Shown: in pieces, positions 32,435 through 41,751 of the stretch
How the letters are laid out: the number at the start of each line of letters is the position of its first letter
How positions within the stretch are numbered: the stretch's first letter is position 1
Assembly: GCA_900540875.1 (NCBI GenBank)
Contig: UQHT01000012.1
Span: forward strand, 1-64,000
DNA: 64,000 bases
Origin: an uncultured Collinsella sp.
GTDB lineage: Bacteria; Actinomycetota; Coriobacteriia; Coriobacteriales; Coriobacteriaceae
Direction of reading: 5' to 3'
Notes under the pieces: model-generated
What the model was told of the DNA's origin: nothing
Databases searched by the model: none
Seen by the model: only the letters and a program-made list of their open reading frames with translations
Position numbers and translations under genes: made by a program

Positions 32435-32878
32435 ATGACCAACGAAGAACTGCAGAAGGAAATGATCGCGGCCATGAAGGCCAAGGACAAGGTTCGCCTG
32501 TCCATCATTCGCCAGGTTAAGGCCGAGGTGAAAAATATCGAGGTTAACGAGCGCCGCGATGTGACCGAGGAAGACGTCAACAGCATGATCAAGCGTCTGA
32601 TTAAGCAGACGAGCGAGACGCTGGAGATGTCCATCAAGGCCGGCACCGACCAGGAGCGTACCGACAATCTGACCGAGCAGGTCAAGATTCTGGAGAGCCT
32701 GCTGCCCGCGCAGGTTTCGGGCGAGGAGCTCGAGGCCCTGATCGAGCAGGTCATCGCCGAGCTGGGCGCTACTTCCAAGAAGCAGATGGGCCAGGTCATG
32801 GGTGCACTCGGCAAGGCCACCGGCGGCAACTTCGACAAGCCTGCGGCGGCAAAGATCGTCGGCGGCAAACTCGCGTAA
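32435..32878 (+). CDS. GatB/YqeY domain protein
   Basis: 147-aa YqeY family protein; the domain is also the tRNA-binding tail of GatB, and free-standing copies have no firm role. MTNEELQKEMIAAMKAKD, the central ERRDVTEEDV and the C-terminal MGQVMGALGKATGGNFD are characteristic. GAGAGGA precedes ATG 32435. Directly after the stop comes the inverted copy of the 150-bp modular element, whose inner hairpin can act as terminator. Confidence 0.9.
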   Translation: MTNEELQKEMIAAMKAKDKVRLSIIRQVKAEVKNIEVNERRDVTEEDVNSMIKRLIKQTSETLEMSIKAGTDQERTDNLTEQVKILESLLPAQVSGEELEALIEQVIAELGATSKKQMGQVMGALGKATGGNFDKPAAAKIVGGKLA

Positions 32879-32882
32879 TTTG

Positions 32883-33032
32883 TTACGCGGTTTTACCAAA
32901 CCGCGTAACGGCTCGACGCTGCAAACCCGTACACACGGCAATCTGACGTTCAATTTCAAGGGCGCGACCATAAGGTCTGCGCCCTTTCATTTCACGTCAC
33001 CTTGCTCGCGTGTACGGGTTTTCGCTGACTTA
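32883..33032 (-). repeat. Modular 150-bp dispersed element, copy 2
   Basis: Reading the minus strand: TAAGTCAGCGAAA, an inner inverted repeat built on ACCCGTACAC, GCAGCGTCGAG, then the ACGCGGTTT hairpin. These are the same outer blocks and order as copy 1 at 14931-15079. Here the inside holds a terminator-like hairpin AAGGGCGC...GCGCCCTTT (32958-32988) for the yqeY-type gene. Confidence 0.7.
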
Positions 33033-33065
33033 TGCTCAACAAGGACGGTTGTGCTATTTTCGGCG

Positions 33066-33132
33066 CTCATTGGGGACAGACTTAAATGAATGCCCAATGA
33101 GCGGGCACTCATTTAAGTCTGTCCCCAATGAG
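33066..33132. repeat. Perfect 24-bp-arm palindrome with GGGGACAG
   Basis: CTCATTGGGGACAGACTTAA and four more bases (33066-33089) pair perfectly with 33109-33132, with an inner TGCCC/GGGCA stem. A partial tandem CCCCAATGAGTGGGTT follows twice. It precedes the amino-acid ABC operon. Confidence 0.7.
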
Positions 33133-33256
33133 TGGGTTATCCCCAATGAGTGGGTTAAAGGTTGCGGGTTCTTTACGGGAATGTAGTGTGGGCTGCGGAA
33201 ACGTGGTTCTTTCCGTACAATAGTTCAACTCGTGTAAACGCAGGGAAGGGACATTC

Positions 33257-33988
33257 ATGGCAGACATGATCGAGATTAAGCATCTCAACAAGTACTTTGG
33301 CGACCTGCATGTGCTCAAAGATATCAACCTCACCGTCAAGCGCGGCGAGAAGCTCGTAATGATCGGGCCCTCTGGTTCGGGTAAGTCGACGCTCATCCGT
33401 TGCGTCGATTATCTGGAGGAGCCCACGTCGGGCGAGGTCGTCATCGACGGTACGCCGCTTACCAAGAAGAATCACCTGGAGATGGCTCGCAAGTATAGCT
33501 CCATGGTGTTTCAGCAGTTCAACCTGTATCCCAACATGACGGTGCTGGGCAATCTGACGCTCGCGCCCATCAAGCTGCAAAAGAAGAGCAAGGAGGAGGC
33601 GACCGAGATCGCCATCGCCGCGCTCAAGCGCGTTGGCATGGCTCATAAGGCCGGCGAGTATCCGCAGAACCTCTCGGGCGGTCAGCAGCAGCGCATCGCT
33701 ATCGCCCGTGCCCTGTGCACTAAGCAGCCCATCATCCTGTTTGACGAGCCGACCTCGGCGCTTGACCCCGAGATGGTGCAGGAAGTCCTGGACGTTATGA
33801 TTGAGCTCGCGCAGGAGGACATCACCATGATCTGCGTGACGCACGAGATGGGCTTTGCGCGCCAGGTGGCCGACCGCGTCATCTTTATGGAGGACGGCCG
33901 CATTCTGGAGGAGGGCACGCCCGAGCACTTCTTCGATAACCCCGAGAACCCGCGTTGCCGCGAGTTCCTGTCCAAGATTCTGCACTAG
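33257..33988 (+). CDS. Polar amino-acid ABC importer, ATPase subunit
   Basis: 243-aa ATPase of the GlnQ/HisP group that powers uptake of glutamine-like amino acids. Walker [11 protein letters not shown] (about 36-45), Q loop FQQFNLYPN, signature [15 protein letters not shown] and Walker [15 protein letters not shown] are intact, and THEMGFAR is typical of this group. GGAAGGG lies before ATG 33257. First gene of a four-gene importer operon (ATPase, binding protein, two permeases). Confidence 0.93.
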   Translation: MADMIEIKHLNKYFGDLHVLKDINLTVKRGEKLVMIGPSGSGKSTLIRCVDYLEEPTSGEVVIDGTPLTKKNHLEMARKYSSMVFQQFNLYPNMTVLGNLTLAPIKLQKKSKEEATEIAIAALKRVGMAHKAGEYPQNLSGGQQQRIAIARALCTKQPIILFDEPTSALDPEMVQEVLDVMIELAQEDITMICVTHEMGFARQVADRVIFMEDGRILEEGTPEHFFDNPENPRCREFLSKILH

Positions 33989-33996
33989 GCGCGGTG

Positions 33997-34872
33997 ATGG
34001 ACATGACGGATATGACGAGGGCGGCCGTGTCGCGCCGTCACTTTTTGCAGCTGGCTGGCGCCGGCATGCTTGCGCTGACGGGGACCGTGCTTACCGGTTG
34101 CGGCAACTCCACCAGCGGCGAGGGCTCCGACAAGGGGTCCAAGCTTGCGGCTATTAAGTCGCGTGGCCATCTGAATGCCGGCGTTAAGAAGGACGTTCCC
34201 GGCTACGGTTATTACGACACCGCCAAGGGCCGCTTTGAGGGCATGGAAGTCGATTTGTGCTACCAGATCGCCGCTGCCGTCTTTGGCGTGAGCTACAAGG
34301 AGGCTCGTGCCCAGGAGCTTGTCGAGTTTACCGACGTAACGCCCAAGACGCGCGGCCCGCTGATCGATAACGGCCAGCTCGACGTGGTCGCGGCGACCTA
34401 CACCATCACCGACGAGCGCAAGAAGACCTGGGATTTCTCGACGCCGTACCGCACCGACTACGTGGGACTTATGGTCAAGAAGCGTTCGGGCTTTACCTCG
34501 ATTGAGGACCTGGACGGCAAGGTCATCGGCGTGAGCCAGGGTGCCACCACGCAGAGCCTGATCGAGCAGATGATCAAGGACAACGGCTTTAGCTGCAACC
34601 CCGAGTTTAGGGCCTTTAGCGGCTATCCCATCATCAAGAGTTCGCTCGACGCCGGCAATATCGACGTCTTTGCCATGGATCGCTCCACGCTGGCCGGTTA
34701 CATGAACGAGACCGTTGAGCTGCTGCAGCCCGAGGTCAAGTTTGGCGAGCAAGGCTACGGCGTGGCGACCAAGAAGGGCTGCGACCTTTCGGCCGTGGTC
34801 GATCAGGTGATTTGCGATCGCCTGGCCGACGGCTGGCTAGACCAAGAGGTCAAGACCTGGGGTCTTGTATAG
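33997..34872 (+). CDS. Amino-acid-binding lipoprotein of the ABC importer
   Basis: 291-aa solute-binding protein of family 3. The signal SRRHFLQLAGAGMLAL followed by LTGC combines a twin-arginine-like pair with a lipobox, so it is a lipid-anchored receptor, possibly exported by Tat. KSRGHLNAGVKKDVPGYGYY, FEGMEVDLC and RGPLIDNGQLDVVAATYTIT match glutamine/glutamate binding proteins. Starts at 33997, 34003 and 34012 are all in frame; I chose the first, eight bases after the ATPase stop. The ligand is inferred only from the family. Confidence 0.9.
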   Translation: MDMTDMTRAAVSRRHFLQLAGAGMLALTGTVLTGCGNSTSGEGSDKGSKLAAIKSRGHLNAGVKKDVPGYGYYDTAKGRFEGMEVDLCYQIAAAVFGVSYKEARAQELVEFTDVTPKTRGPLIDNGQLDVVAATYTITDERKKTWDFSTPYRTDYVGLMVKKRSGFTSIEDLDGKVIGVSQGATTQSLIEQMIKDNGFSCNPEFRAFSGYPIIKSSLDAGNIDVFAMDRSTLAGYMNETVELLQPEVKFGEQGYGVATKKGCDLSAVVDQVICDRLADGWLDQEVKTWGLV

Positions 34873-34897
34873 GCGCATCGTCCAAGGAAGGAATCGA

Positions 34898-35644
34898 ATG
34901 CTCGAAGGATTATTTGACGCCGACCGTTGGTCGACGACATTTCAAAACATGGGGCCCTTCTGGGAGGGCTTTGGCGTGACGCTACAGGTGGTCGTTGCCG
35001 GTCTGCTGCTGTCGCTGGCGCTGGGCACGCTGCTGGGTGTGTTCTCTACCACCCGTTCGCGCGTGCTGCGCGCCATAAGCCGCGTGTACGTGGAGTTTTA
35101 CCAGAACACCCCGTTGCCCGTGCAGGTGCTCTTTATGTACATGGCCGGTCCGCAGTTTTTGCAGGCCATAACCGGTGCCGACCAGCCGGTGCGCATCGCG
35201 CCGTTCGTGCTGGGCTTCTTGGGCGTGGGCCTGTATCACGCGGCCTACATCTCGGAGGTTATCCGCACCGGTATCGAGGCGGTTCCGCGCGGTCAGATGG
35301 AGGCGGCGCAGAGCCAGGGCTTCACCCGTGCGCAGGCGTACTGGTACATCGTGCTGCCCCAGACATTCAAGATCATTCTGCCGCCGCTGTGCAACCAGGC
35401 GCTCAACCTGGTCAAGAACACGTCGGTGCTGGCGCTTGTGGCCGGTGGCGACCTTATGTACCGTTCCGACAACTTTGTGAGTCTGTACGGTTACCTGCAG
35501 GGATACATCGTCTGCTGCCTTATGTACTTCATCATCTGCTTTCCGCTCGCCATGCTGGTGCAGTGGCTCGAGCGCCGCTCCAAGGAGCGTCCGCGTGGCG
35601 TGAGCCTGGCCGAGCTGGGGCTCGACAACGTAGAGGAGGCCTAG
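34898..35644 (+). CDS. Amino-acid ABC importer permease 1
   Basis: 248-aa HisM/GlnP-type membrane subunit with about five helices. The EAA loop that contacts the ATPase is visible in AAQSQGFTRAQAYWYIVLPQ. ATG 34898 is chosen for AAGGAAGGA upstream; the in-frame codons back to 34865 overlap the binding-protein gene. It ends 3 bp before permease 2, with which it likely forms a heterodimer. Confidence 0.93.
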   Translation: MLEGLFDADRWSTTFQNMGPFWEGFGVTLQVVVAGLLLSLALGTLLGVFSTTRSRVLRAISRVYVEFYQNTPLPVQVLFMYMAGPQFLQAITGADQPVRIAPFVLGFLGVGLYHAAYISEVIRTGIEAVPRGQMEAAQSQGFTRAQAYWYIVLPQTFKIILPPLCNQALNLVKNTSVLALVAGGDLMYRSDNFVSLYGYLQGYIVCCLMYFIICFPLAMLVQWLERRSKERPRGVSLAELGLDNVEEA

Positions 35645-35647
35645 CGC

Positions 35648-36286
35648 ATGGAAATCTTCAACGCGACCAACCTGCTCTACATTTGGGGCGGCTTTGTTAA
35701 GACCATTGAGATCTCGGTACTGTCGATCTTTTTCTCGCTCATCTTTGGCACGGTGCTGGCGCTCGTTAAGAGCTATGCGCCCCGTCCGTTCCGTATTTTG
35801 GTGAGCGCCTATATCGAGCTGTTCCGCTGCACGCCGAACCTGCTGTGGATCCTGTTTATCTACTTTACGGTGCAGGGTTTGGACATTGTGATTTCGACCA
35901 TCGCCTTTACGCTGTTTACCAGCGCTGTTATGGCCGAGATTGTGCGCGGCGGCCTCAACTCGATTCCGCGCGGCCAGTTTGAGGCAGCGCAGAGCCAGGG
36001 CTTTGGCTTCTTTGCCACCATGCGCTACATCATTCTGCCGCAGACGTTTAAGACAATCATCCCGGCGCTGTTTAGCCAGTGCACGACCGTCATCAAGGAC
36101 AGCTCGTATCTTTCGGGCATTAACGTGGCCGAGCTCATGTACACGGCAAATGTTGTGATGGCCCACGCGATCGATCTGTCGCAGGTGCTTATGCTCTACG
36201 GCCTGGTGTTTGCGATGTACTTTGTGCTCAACTTTGGTATCTCGCTGCTGGTGAGGGCATATCAGAGGCGAATGGTGGCAGCGTAG
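35648..36286 (+). CDS. Amino-acid ABC importer permease 2
   Basis: 212-aa HisM/GlnP-type membrane subunit. It has the FRCTPNLLWILFIYF segment and the EAA loop AAQSQGFGFFATMRYIILPQ. GTAGAGGAGG before the start overlaps the end of permease 1, showing translational coupling. Last gene of the importer operon. Confidence 0.93.
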   Translation: MEIFNATNLLYIWGGFVKTIEISVLSIFFSLIFGTVLALVKSYAPRPFRILVSAYIELFRCTPNLLWILFIYFTVQGLDIVISTIAFTLFTSAVMAEIVRGGLNSIPRGQFEAAQSQGFGFFATMRYIILPQTFKTIIPALFSQCTTVIKDSSYLSGINVAELMYTANVVMAHAIDLSQVLMLYGLVFAMYFVLNFGISLLVRAYQRRMVAA

Positions 36287-36287
36287 A

Positions 36288-36318
36288 ATGTGGCAAAGGG
36301 ACAGCCCCTTTGTCACAT
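36288..36318. repeat. Palindrome between importer operon and kinase-like gene
   Basis: ATGTGGCAAAGGG (36288-36300) faces CCCTTTGTCACAT (36306-36318), loop ACAGC. It is a variant of the CAAAGG...CCTTTG palindrome family seen at several gene ends here. Confidence 0.55.
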
Positions 36319-36334
36319 AGAGAAAGGAATCGCG

Positions 36335-36958
36335 ATGAGCGATCTGGAGAATAAGAAGAATCCTGTGGTCATTTCCATCGCGCGCGACTTTGGCGCCGAG
36401 GGCCACGAGATTGGTCGCATGCTTGCCGACGAGTTGGGGATTCCGCTGTATGACAACGAGCTGCTGGTGCGTGCGTCGCTGCGCGCGGGCGAGTCGCTCG
36501 ATAAGATGGCCGCCTACGACGAGCGTCTGGCTGTGGAGAACATGGCGTTTCTGCCCGACCGCTACGATGCGCGTTCGTACTCGGATAAGTTGTTCCAAAA
36601 GATGAGCCAGGTGATCTTGGACCTGGGCGAGACCGAGAGCTGCATTATCGAGGGTCGTCTGTCCGATTATCTGCTGCGTAACAACCCCAACCACATTGCT
36701 GTGTTGGTGACCGCACCCTTTGAGGATCGCGTCGAGATTGTGCGCAAGAAGCGTGGCCTTAACAAAAAGAAGGGCGCCAAGCTGGTCAAGCAGCAGCAGA
36801 AGGCGCGCGAGGCGTTCTATAAGCGCTATAGCGCCGGCAAGTGGAAGATGACGAGCGGTAAGGACATCGTCGTCAACCGCGCCAAGCTGGGCCGCGAGGG
36901 CTGCAAAGACGTTATCGCCGCTGCCTACCGCTACAAAGTAGCGCAGCTCGAAGACTAA
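36335..36958 (+). CDS. Cytidylate-kinase-like family protein
   Basis: 207-aa protein of the cytidylate-kinase-like family (PF13189). It starts VISIARDFGAEGHEIGRMLA, where the usual P loop is replaced by the degenerate ARDFGAEGHEIG form typical of the group, and has IIEGRLSDYLL and VTAPFEDRVEIV further on. The substrate is unknown; it is not a true Cmk. ATG 36335 follows AGAAAGGA; the longer reading from 36290 would translate the palindrome. Confidence 0.82.
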   Translation: MSDLENKKNPVVISIARDFGAEGHEIGRMLADELGIPLYDNELLVRASLRAGESLDKMAAYDERLAVENMAFLPDRYDARSYSDKLFQKMSQVILDLGETESCIIEGRLSDYLLRNNPNHIAVLVTAPFEDRVEIVRKKRGLNKKKGAKLVKQQQKAREAFYKRYSAGKWKMTSGKDIVVNRAKLGREGCKDVIAAAYRYKVAQLED

Positions 36959-36964
36959 CCGACC

Positions 36965-37010
36965 AAACCACCACAAGGGGGACACAGGCACCTTTGTGGT
37001 GGTTTTTGTT
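36965..37010. terminator. Bidirectional CCACCACAA palindrome/terminator
   Basis: AAACCACCACAAGG (36965-36978) faces CCTTTGTGGTGGTTT (36991-37005), followed by TTGTTTT, between two convergent genes. It belongs to the same family as 3877-3912 and 41752-41796. Confidence 0.7.
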
Positions 37011-38414
37011 TTAGGCCGAGGGAAAGGCCTTGGTGAGACCGGCGCGCGTCTGCGTGTCGGTCTTTTGATAAATGGAGCTCAGGTGGCGCTGTACCATGCG
37101 CATCGAGATGCCGAGCTCCTCGGCGATCTGCTTGAGCGGGCGTTCATCCTGGGTCACGGCTATGAGCACGTCGACTTCGCGCGGGGTGAGAGCGTGGTTG
37201 ACGATGAAGACCTGACGCTGCTCCTCGATACTCGGTGCTGCCAGTGCCTCCTCGGCAAGCTGTTGATGTTCGCGCTCCTGCTCGGTTTGGGGCAGGCGGA
37301 ACAAGCCGGCTGCCACGAATGCTGCGCAGGCGGCGACGAGAAGCACGACCGCGCCAATCATGATGAGGGCGACGTTGCCAGAGGTCACAAGCGCAAGCGA
37401 GACGCCCGACGTGGTGAACGCGCACACGTTATTGGCCGCACGGCCCATGCCGGCCCAGAAGGCGGGCACGTGCATGCGCGGTGCCAGCTGAGTAAACGTG
37501 GCGGTAAAGAACGTGACGAAAAAGCCCGAGCTCAGGTAAAAGACGACAAGGCCCAGGTTGGGATCGGCGCCGGCTTCCACGGCCAGGATGGAAATGGTCG
37601 AGAGCACGGCGATGCCGAGCATGACAAGTCCCATGTATCGGCGCTCGGCAAGATCAAAGATAATGCCGGCGGCAAGGCCGCTCGCCGCCAAAAAGAGGCG
37701 CGGCCATGTTTGCACGGCAATGGTGCCGTGGGCGTTGGGGAGCGTGACCACGTTGTCGAGGGTCGAGAACAAGCAGGCAAGAATCAGGACGAGCGCGATG
37801 CTCCAACACGCCTGCTTGGCAAGGGCGTGCGATGGCTCAACAAAGGGATTGATGGCGGGGCTGGAGCTCTCGGCAGCCTTTTGGGGAACGACGCTGAGGG
37901 CAGAGATGGCGATCGTTGCCGCGCCAAGAATGATGAGCTCGACGATGCCACCGCAATTGAGCAGGTTGATGGCGAACTGCATCAGGATGCCCGCGGCATA
38001 GGCTGCTCCCGCACCGGTGGCGAGCTTGGGATCGTCTTGGAATGTCGTTGCGAAGGCATGGTGTGCCGCGCCGCCCAGTAGGCCGAGTCCGAGGAATGCG
38101 AGGCATCCCAGAATCTCGAGCGCAAGCGGGCTCGTGGGGGACTGAATCTGAGTCAACCCCAAGATGGCGATGGGGACGGCGGCGCTGACAACTGCCTGAG
38201 GCCGGCCTTTGCGCTGTGCGAGCCCGAGCAGCGGCGCATATCCGATAAAGCCGATCACGCTGGCGTCCAGGATAAAGCCCTGTGCGAGCACAACGCGTTC
38301 GGCACCGGTGAGTAGCCCGACATTGATGTCGAATCGAAACTCGGCGGCAAGAAAGACAAAGGTAAAGAGCGCAAGTGCCAGAAGCGCGTTGATTTTAGGC
38401 TTACTCAGGTTCAA
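37011..38414 (-). CDS. LuxR-type regulator with multi-pass membrane domain
   Basis: 467-aa protein typical of Coriobacteriia: about a dozen hydrophobic helices (residues 10-385, MFS-like layout) and a C-terminal LuxR helix-turn-helix (about 410-465) with LTPREVDVLIAVTQD and QIAEELGISMRMVQRHLSSI. It would sense a signal in or across the membrane and bind DNA directly; the signal and targets are unknown. The start is TTG 38414 (LNLSKPKINA), with AAGGA six bases before it; the frame runs open to 38552 without a ribosome site. It is divergent from the surface protein gene at 38632, a possible target. Confidence 0.85.
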   Translation of the reverse strand: MNLSKPKINALLALALFTFVFLAAEFRFDINVGLLTGAERVVLAQGFILDASVIGFIGYAPLLGLAQRKGRPQAVVSAAVPIAILGLTQIQSPTSPLALEILGCLAFLGLGLLGGAAHHAFATTFQDDPKLATGAGAAYAAGILMQFAINLLNCGGIVELIILGAATIAISALSVVPQKAAESSSPAINPFVEPSHALAKQACWSIALVLILACLFSTLDNVVTLPNAHGTIAVQTWPRLFLAASGLAAGIIFDLAERRYMGLVMLGIAVLSTISILAVEAGADPNLGLVVFYLSSGFFVTFFTATFTQLAPRMHVPAFWAGMGRAANNVCAFTTSGVSLALVTSGNVALIMIGAVVLLVAACAAFVAAGLFRLPQTEQEREHQQLAEEALAAPSIEEQRQVFIVNHALTPREVDVLIAVTQDERPLKQIAEELGISMRMVQRHLSSIYQKTDTQTRAGLTKAFPSA

Positions 38415-38631
38415 GGACGGTCCTTTGGGTGGACGGAACAATCGTGCCCTCGATTGTAGACCATGACGGTAGGGGGCAGGCCTTTCGTGGGGGGCGGGGT
38501 GCGCTTGCCAATTGCATGCTCGTTGCCTTTTGCGCTGGCAGGTGCGCCACATGAGAATTTGTGTCCCAGGATCCGGATATCTTCCCGTAACATGGTGTTA
38601 TAGAAGCACCCCTTACGACAAGGAGGCTCAC

Positions 38632-40251
38632 ATGCGAAAGCAAATCCATGACAACCCAATCGACCACGGCTGCTCGTGCGCGCTCTCTCATGGAACGTGG
38701 CGTCGCGTGGGCGCCAAGCTTGCCTGCGCGGGGGCTTGCGCGCTCATGGCCGGCCAGCTGCTGCTGCCGAGCGTGGCGCTCGCCGCCGACTGGGTCAACG
38801 TGGGCGGCACGCAGTACGACGCGGGCACTGCCGCCGGCGACGATGCGGGAACCTGGTCCTGGGATGGCGCTAACGACATGAAGCTCAACGGCTACGACGG
38901 TACCGGCATCAGCGCTCAGGGCAACCTCACCATCGATGTGGCGGGCACCAACACCATCACGGCCGATGCCGGTCAGAGCGCTATTGCTGCCAAGAACGGC
39001 AACCTTGCCATTACCGGCGACGGCACCCTTAATGCGACGGCCCAGACCGATGTGATTGCGGCGGAAGGCGACGGCAATGCGGGTGGCGATGTGACCATCA
39101 GCGGCGCCAACGTCAACGTGACGGCTTCGGGCGCAGTGAACAGTGCGACGGGCATTCGCGCGACGGCCGGCAGCGTGACGATCGATAAGGGCGCCGATGT
39201 CAAAATCGAGGCAAAATCGGCGGAAGGATCTTGGCGTCCAACGGTGGGCACCTACGGTATCTTTGCCGATAACCTTCCCAGTAGACACGCTGCTCAGGAA
39301 GGCGAGCAGGAAGAACCGGATTATGTCTCCGTGCACGGGGGCGACGTCACGATCGATGCCGCCAACCTGTCGATCAAGACAGCCGATGCCTGGCAGGTTT
39401 CCGTGTGCATCAATACGGTCGGTATCAAAAAGAATACCCTCATGAAAATCGTCAACAGAGCCGATGTCGCGCTTTCCGCCGGCAGTGCGGCTTCGCTCTC
39501 GGCGGGCATCAGCGCGCGTTCGCAAAGCGGTGCGGTGTGGATGCTTGTCGAGGAGTCGAATCTTACGTCTCGAAGCCTGTCTGCTGCAAACGGCATCGAT
39601 GCCGTCCGCAATCAAAGTTTTGGAATCATGGCAGAGGCAAACACCGGGTCGGAAACGCCTCGTATCAAGATTCGCAAATCGAAGATTGAGGCCTCGGGCG
39701 CGACTGCGGGAATCTATGCGATCAACTGCAACGACGCGACTGCGACGCTGTTCCGTGCCGCGATGATCGATTTACGAGGAAACGCGATGATTACGACTCC
39801 GACGGACGGTGCCGTGCGCGATGTGAAAAAGGTTGTCGATACGGGGAAATGGCCGAGCTCCCAGAACGGGCAGGTCGTCGGTGTTGCCGGTTCGTCTGCC
39901 ATTACGGATATCGTCGGTTCTGCTGAGGTCGCCCATGATGTAGTGATTGATTTTGGAGACGGACAGGAGCCGGAGCCGACGCCCGATCCAGAGCCGACGC
40001 CGGAGCCCGATCCCGACCCCATACCCAATCCCGAGCAGAAGCCTGGCCTCAAGTCCGTAGACAAGGACGTAAAGACCACCACGGCGGTCACCAAGACCGT
40101 TACGACCAAGACTGCCGCCGGCGCCAAAAACGCTTCCGGTGTTCTGGCTGCCACAGGCGACAACGCTGCGATGGCGGCGGCAGCCCTCGGCATTGCCGGT
40201 GCGTCCGTCATCGGCGCCGGCTTCGTCGCGTCCAAGCGCCGCAGCAGCTAG
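38632..40251 (+). CDS. Cell-wall-anchored surface protein with beta-helix-like repeats
   Basis: 539-aa secreted protein. The signal peptide (about 20-52) ends VALAADW. The body (55-440) has strand-rich repeats of the type GNLTIDVAGTNTITA and GDVTIDAANLSIKTA that suggest a beta-helix stalk. A Pro/Glu/Asp-rich wall-spanning stretch (about 445-475) and a C-terminal sorting signal follow: LAATGD, a hydrophobic helix, then KRRSS. AAGGAGG precedes ATG 38632. Its signal peptide and sorting signal are nearly the same as in the gene at 40457. Function and ligand unknown; adhesion is one guess. Confidence 0.85.
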   Translation: MRKQIHDNPIDHGCSCALSHGTWRRVGAKLACAGACALMAGQLLLPSVALAADWVNVGGTQYDAGTAAGDDAGTWSWDGANDMKLNGYDGTGISAQGNLTIDVAGTNTITADAGQSAIAAKNGNLAITGDGTLNATAQTDVIAAEGDGNAGGDVTISGANVNVTASGAVNSATGIRATAGSVTIDKGADVKIEAKSAEGSWRPTVGTYGIFADNLPSRHAAQEGEQEEPDYVSVHGGDVTIDAANLSIKTADAWQVSVCINTVGIKKNTLMKIVNRADVALSAGSAASLSAGISARSQSGAVWMLVEESNLTSRSLSAANGIDAVRNQSFGIMAEANTGSETPRIKIRKSKIEASGATAGIYAINCNDATATLFRAAMIDLRGNAMITTPTDGAVRDVKKVVDTGKWPSSQNGQVVGVAGSSAITDIVGSAEVAHDVVIDFGDGQEPEPTPDPEPTPEPDPDPIPNPEQKPGLKSVDKDVKTTTAVTKTVTTKTAAGAKNASGVLAATGDNAAMAAAALGIAGASVIGAGFVASKRRSS

Positions 40252-40388
40252 CATTAGCTTTCACAGCCATTTTCATCCGCTGTGTGGGCATAAGTGTCTT
40301 CGCGGCAGCTTTTTGTATTTTCGTAGGTAACAGCCTGGGCTCGCATGTACGAACCTAGGCGTACGGGGCCATTTGGCGCATCTTGGTT

Positions 40389-40432
40389 GTACAGGACCAC
40401 CGCAAAGGGACAGGCGCCTTTGTAGTGGCGTT
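40389..40432. repeat. CCACCGCAAAGG palindrome variant
   Basis: ACCACCGCAAAGG and CCTTTGTAGTGGCG form an imperfect inverted repeat around GACAGGCG, upstream of the second surface protein gene. Same family as 41752-41796. Confidence 0.5.
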
Positions 40433-40456
40433 AATCCTTCGATTAGGGAGGCCGTT

Positions 40457-41641
40457 ATGAACGGAAGCCACTTTGATAAGCAAACCCAGCGCGAGCGCGC
40501 TTGCTCGCTCGTTCACGGTACTTGGCGTTGCGTGGGCGTGAAGATTGCCAGCGTCGGTGCGTGCGCACTCATGATCGTCCAGCTACTGCTGCCGAGCGTG
40601 GCGCTCGCGACCGAGTGCGCGGATTCCGCCGCCGCGACGGGCGAGGTTGCCGCAGCTCTGGTGACGCCGGCAGTTGCGGAGGATGCGGCTCCGGCGACCA
40701 CGCCTGCAACCGACGCTGCTCTGGCGGCACAAACTGTCGCCGAACCTCAGCAGACGACTCCGGCTGACGCCGCCGATGAGTCTAACAATGTGGCACCCGC
40801 TGAACAAAACAATCCCAGCGACAACGCCGCCGCACCGGCAAACGACGCCATTACGTCGCATGGTGTGACCGACGTGACAGATAAGACCGTCGATGGCGTG
40901 TTTGCGCCCAATGCGGCCAATATGCTGTGCGAGCAGCCGGTTGATGATTGGCAAACTATCGACGTTATCGAGATTGACGACGCCACCACCATCTTTAGGG
41001 CGGGCGATAAACCGGACTTTACGGCAGACACTCCGGCGGGCTCGAACTCCATTCTTCAGTGTGAGTTCTGGACGGGCAGCGATGGCAGTGAAGTGAACTC
41101 CGATATATTCTGGGACCGGAAAATCACCAACCACATCGACGCTTTTAAATCTGGTGTGACCTATCGCTATGGCCTGTACTTTAAGCCGGCGTGGGATTTC
41201 TTCTTTACGTCTAACATTAAACTGATGGTCAATGGCGTGGAGTGCAGTTATCGGGTGGATAAGGCAAGCGAGCATGCGCCTGTTCCCGGCTTGTTCCGTA
41301 CGCTATGGCTAATCACCGACCTGACGTTTACGCCCGAGGCTAAGCCGGTCCCGGTCGACCCGGAGATGCCGGCGCCGCAGCCCGAGGTCAAGCCCGAGGT
41401 GAAGCCCGAGGTGAAGCCCGAGCAGAAGCCGGGGGTCAAACCGGAGGTCAAGCCTGCCGTAACGTCAGCTAAGACGATTACGGTGACCAAAACGGTCGCC
41501 AAGGCCGCTCCGGCCGAGAAAGCCGACACCGCCCTGGCCGCCACGGGCGATAGCGCCGCGATGACGGTCGCCGCCCTGGGCATCGCCGGCGCAACCGTTG
41601 CCGCGGCAGGCATCGCTGCGACCAAGCGCCGCAAGCGTTAG
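40457..41641 (+). CDS. Second cell-wall-anchored surface protein
   Basis: 394-aa secreted protein. The signal peptide ends LLLPSVALATE and is almost identical to that of the preceding surface protein. An Ala/Pro/Thr/Gln-rich low-complexity stretch (55-140) leads to a globular domain of about 140 residues with several Trp and Phe that I do not recognise. Then come tandem PEVKPEVKPEVKPEQK repeats and the sorting signal LAATGDSAAM with a hydrophobic helix and KRRKR. GGGAGG precedes ATG 40457. The two genes look like paralogues at both ends with different middles. Confidence 0.82.
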   Translation: MNGSHFDKQTQRERACSLVHGTWRCVGVKIASVGACALMIVQLLLPSVALATECADSAAATGEVAAALVTPAVAEDAAPATTPATDAALAAQTVAEPQQTTPADAADESNNVAPAEQNNPSDNAAAPANDAITSHGVTDVTDKTVDGVFAPNAANMLCEQPVDDWQTIDVIEIDDATTIFRAGDKPDFTADTPAGSNSILQCEFWTGSDGSEVNSDIFWDRKITNHIDAFKSGVTYRYGLYFKPAWDFFFTSNIKLMVNGVECSYRVDKASEHAPVPGLFRTLWLITDLTFTPEAKPVPVDPEMPAPQPEVKPEVKPEVKPEQKPGVKPEVKPAVTSAKTITVTKTVAKAAPAEKADTALAATGDSAAMTVAALGIAGATVAAAGIAATKRRKR

Positions 41642-41678
41642 GTTTTGGCGACGGCGCCCATCCTCGGCTTCAGCACAA

Positions 41679-41733
41679 TCTCAATCTGTAACACCAAGCG
41701 GGATATTTAGCCTCTAACTGTTACAGATCGAGA
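41679..41733. terminator. Inverted repeat after the surface protein gene
   Basis: TCTCAATCTGTAACA (41679-41693) pairs with TGTTACAGATCGAGA (41719-41733) with one mismatch and a 25-base loop. Probable terminator, without a clear T tract. Confidence 0.45.
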
Positions 41734-41751
41734 CAAAACGACCAGGCAAGT

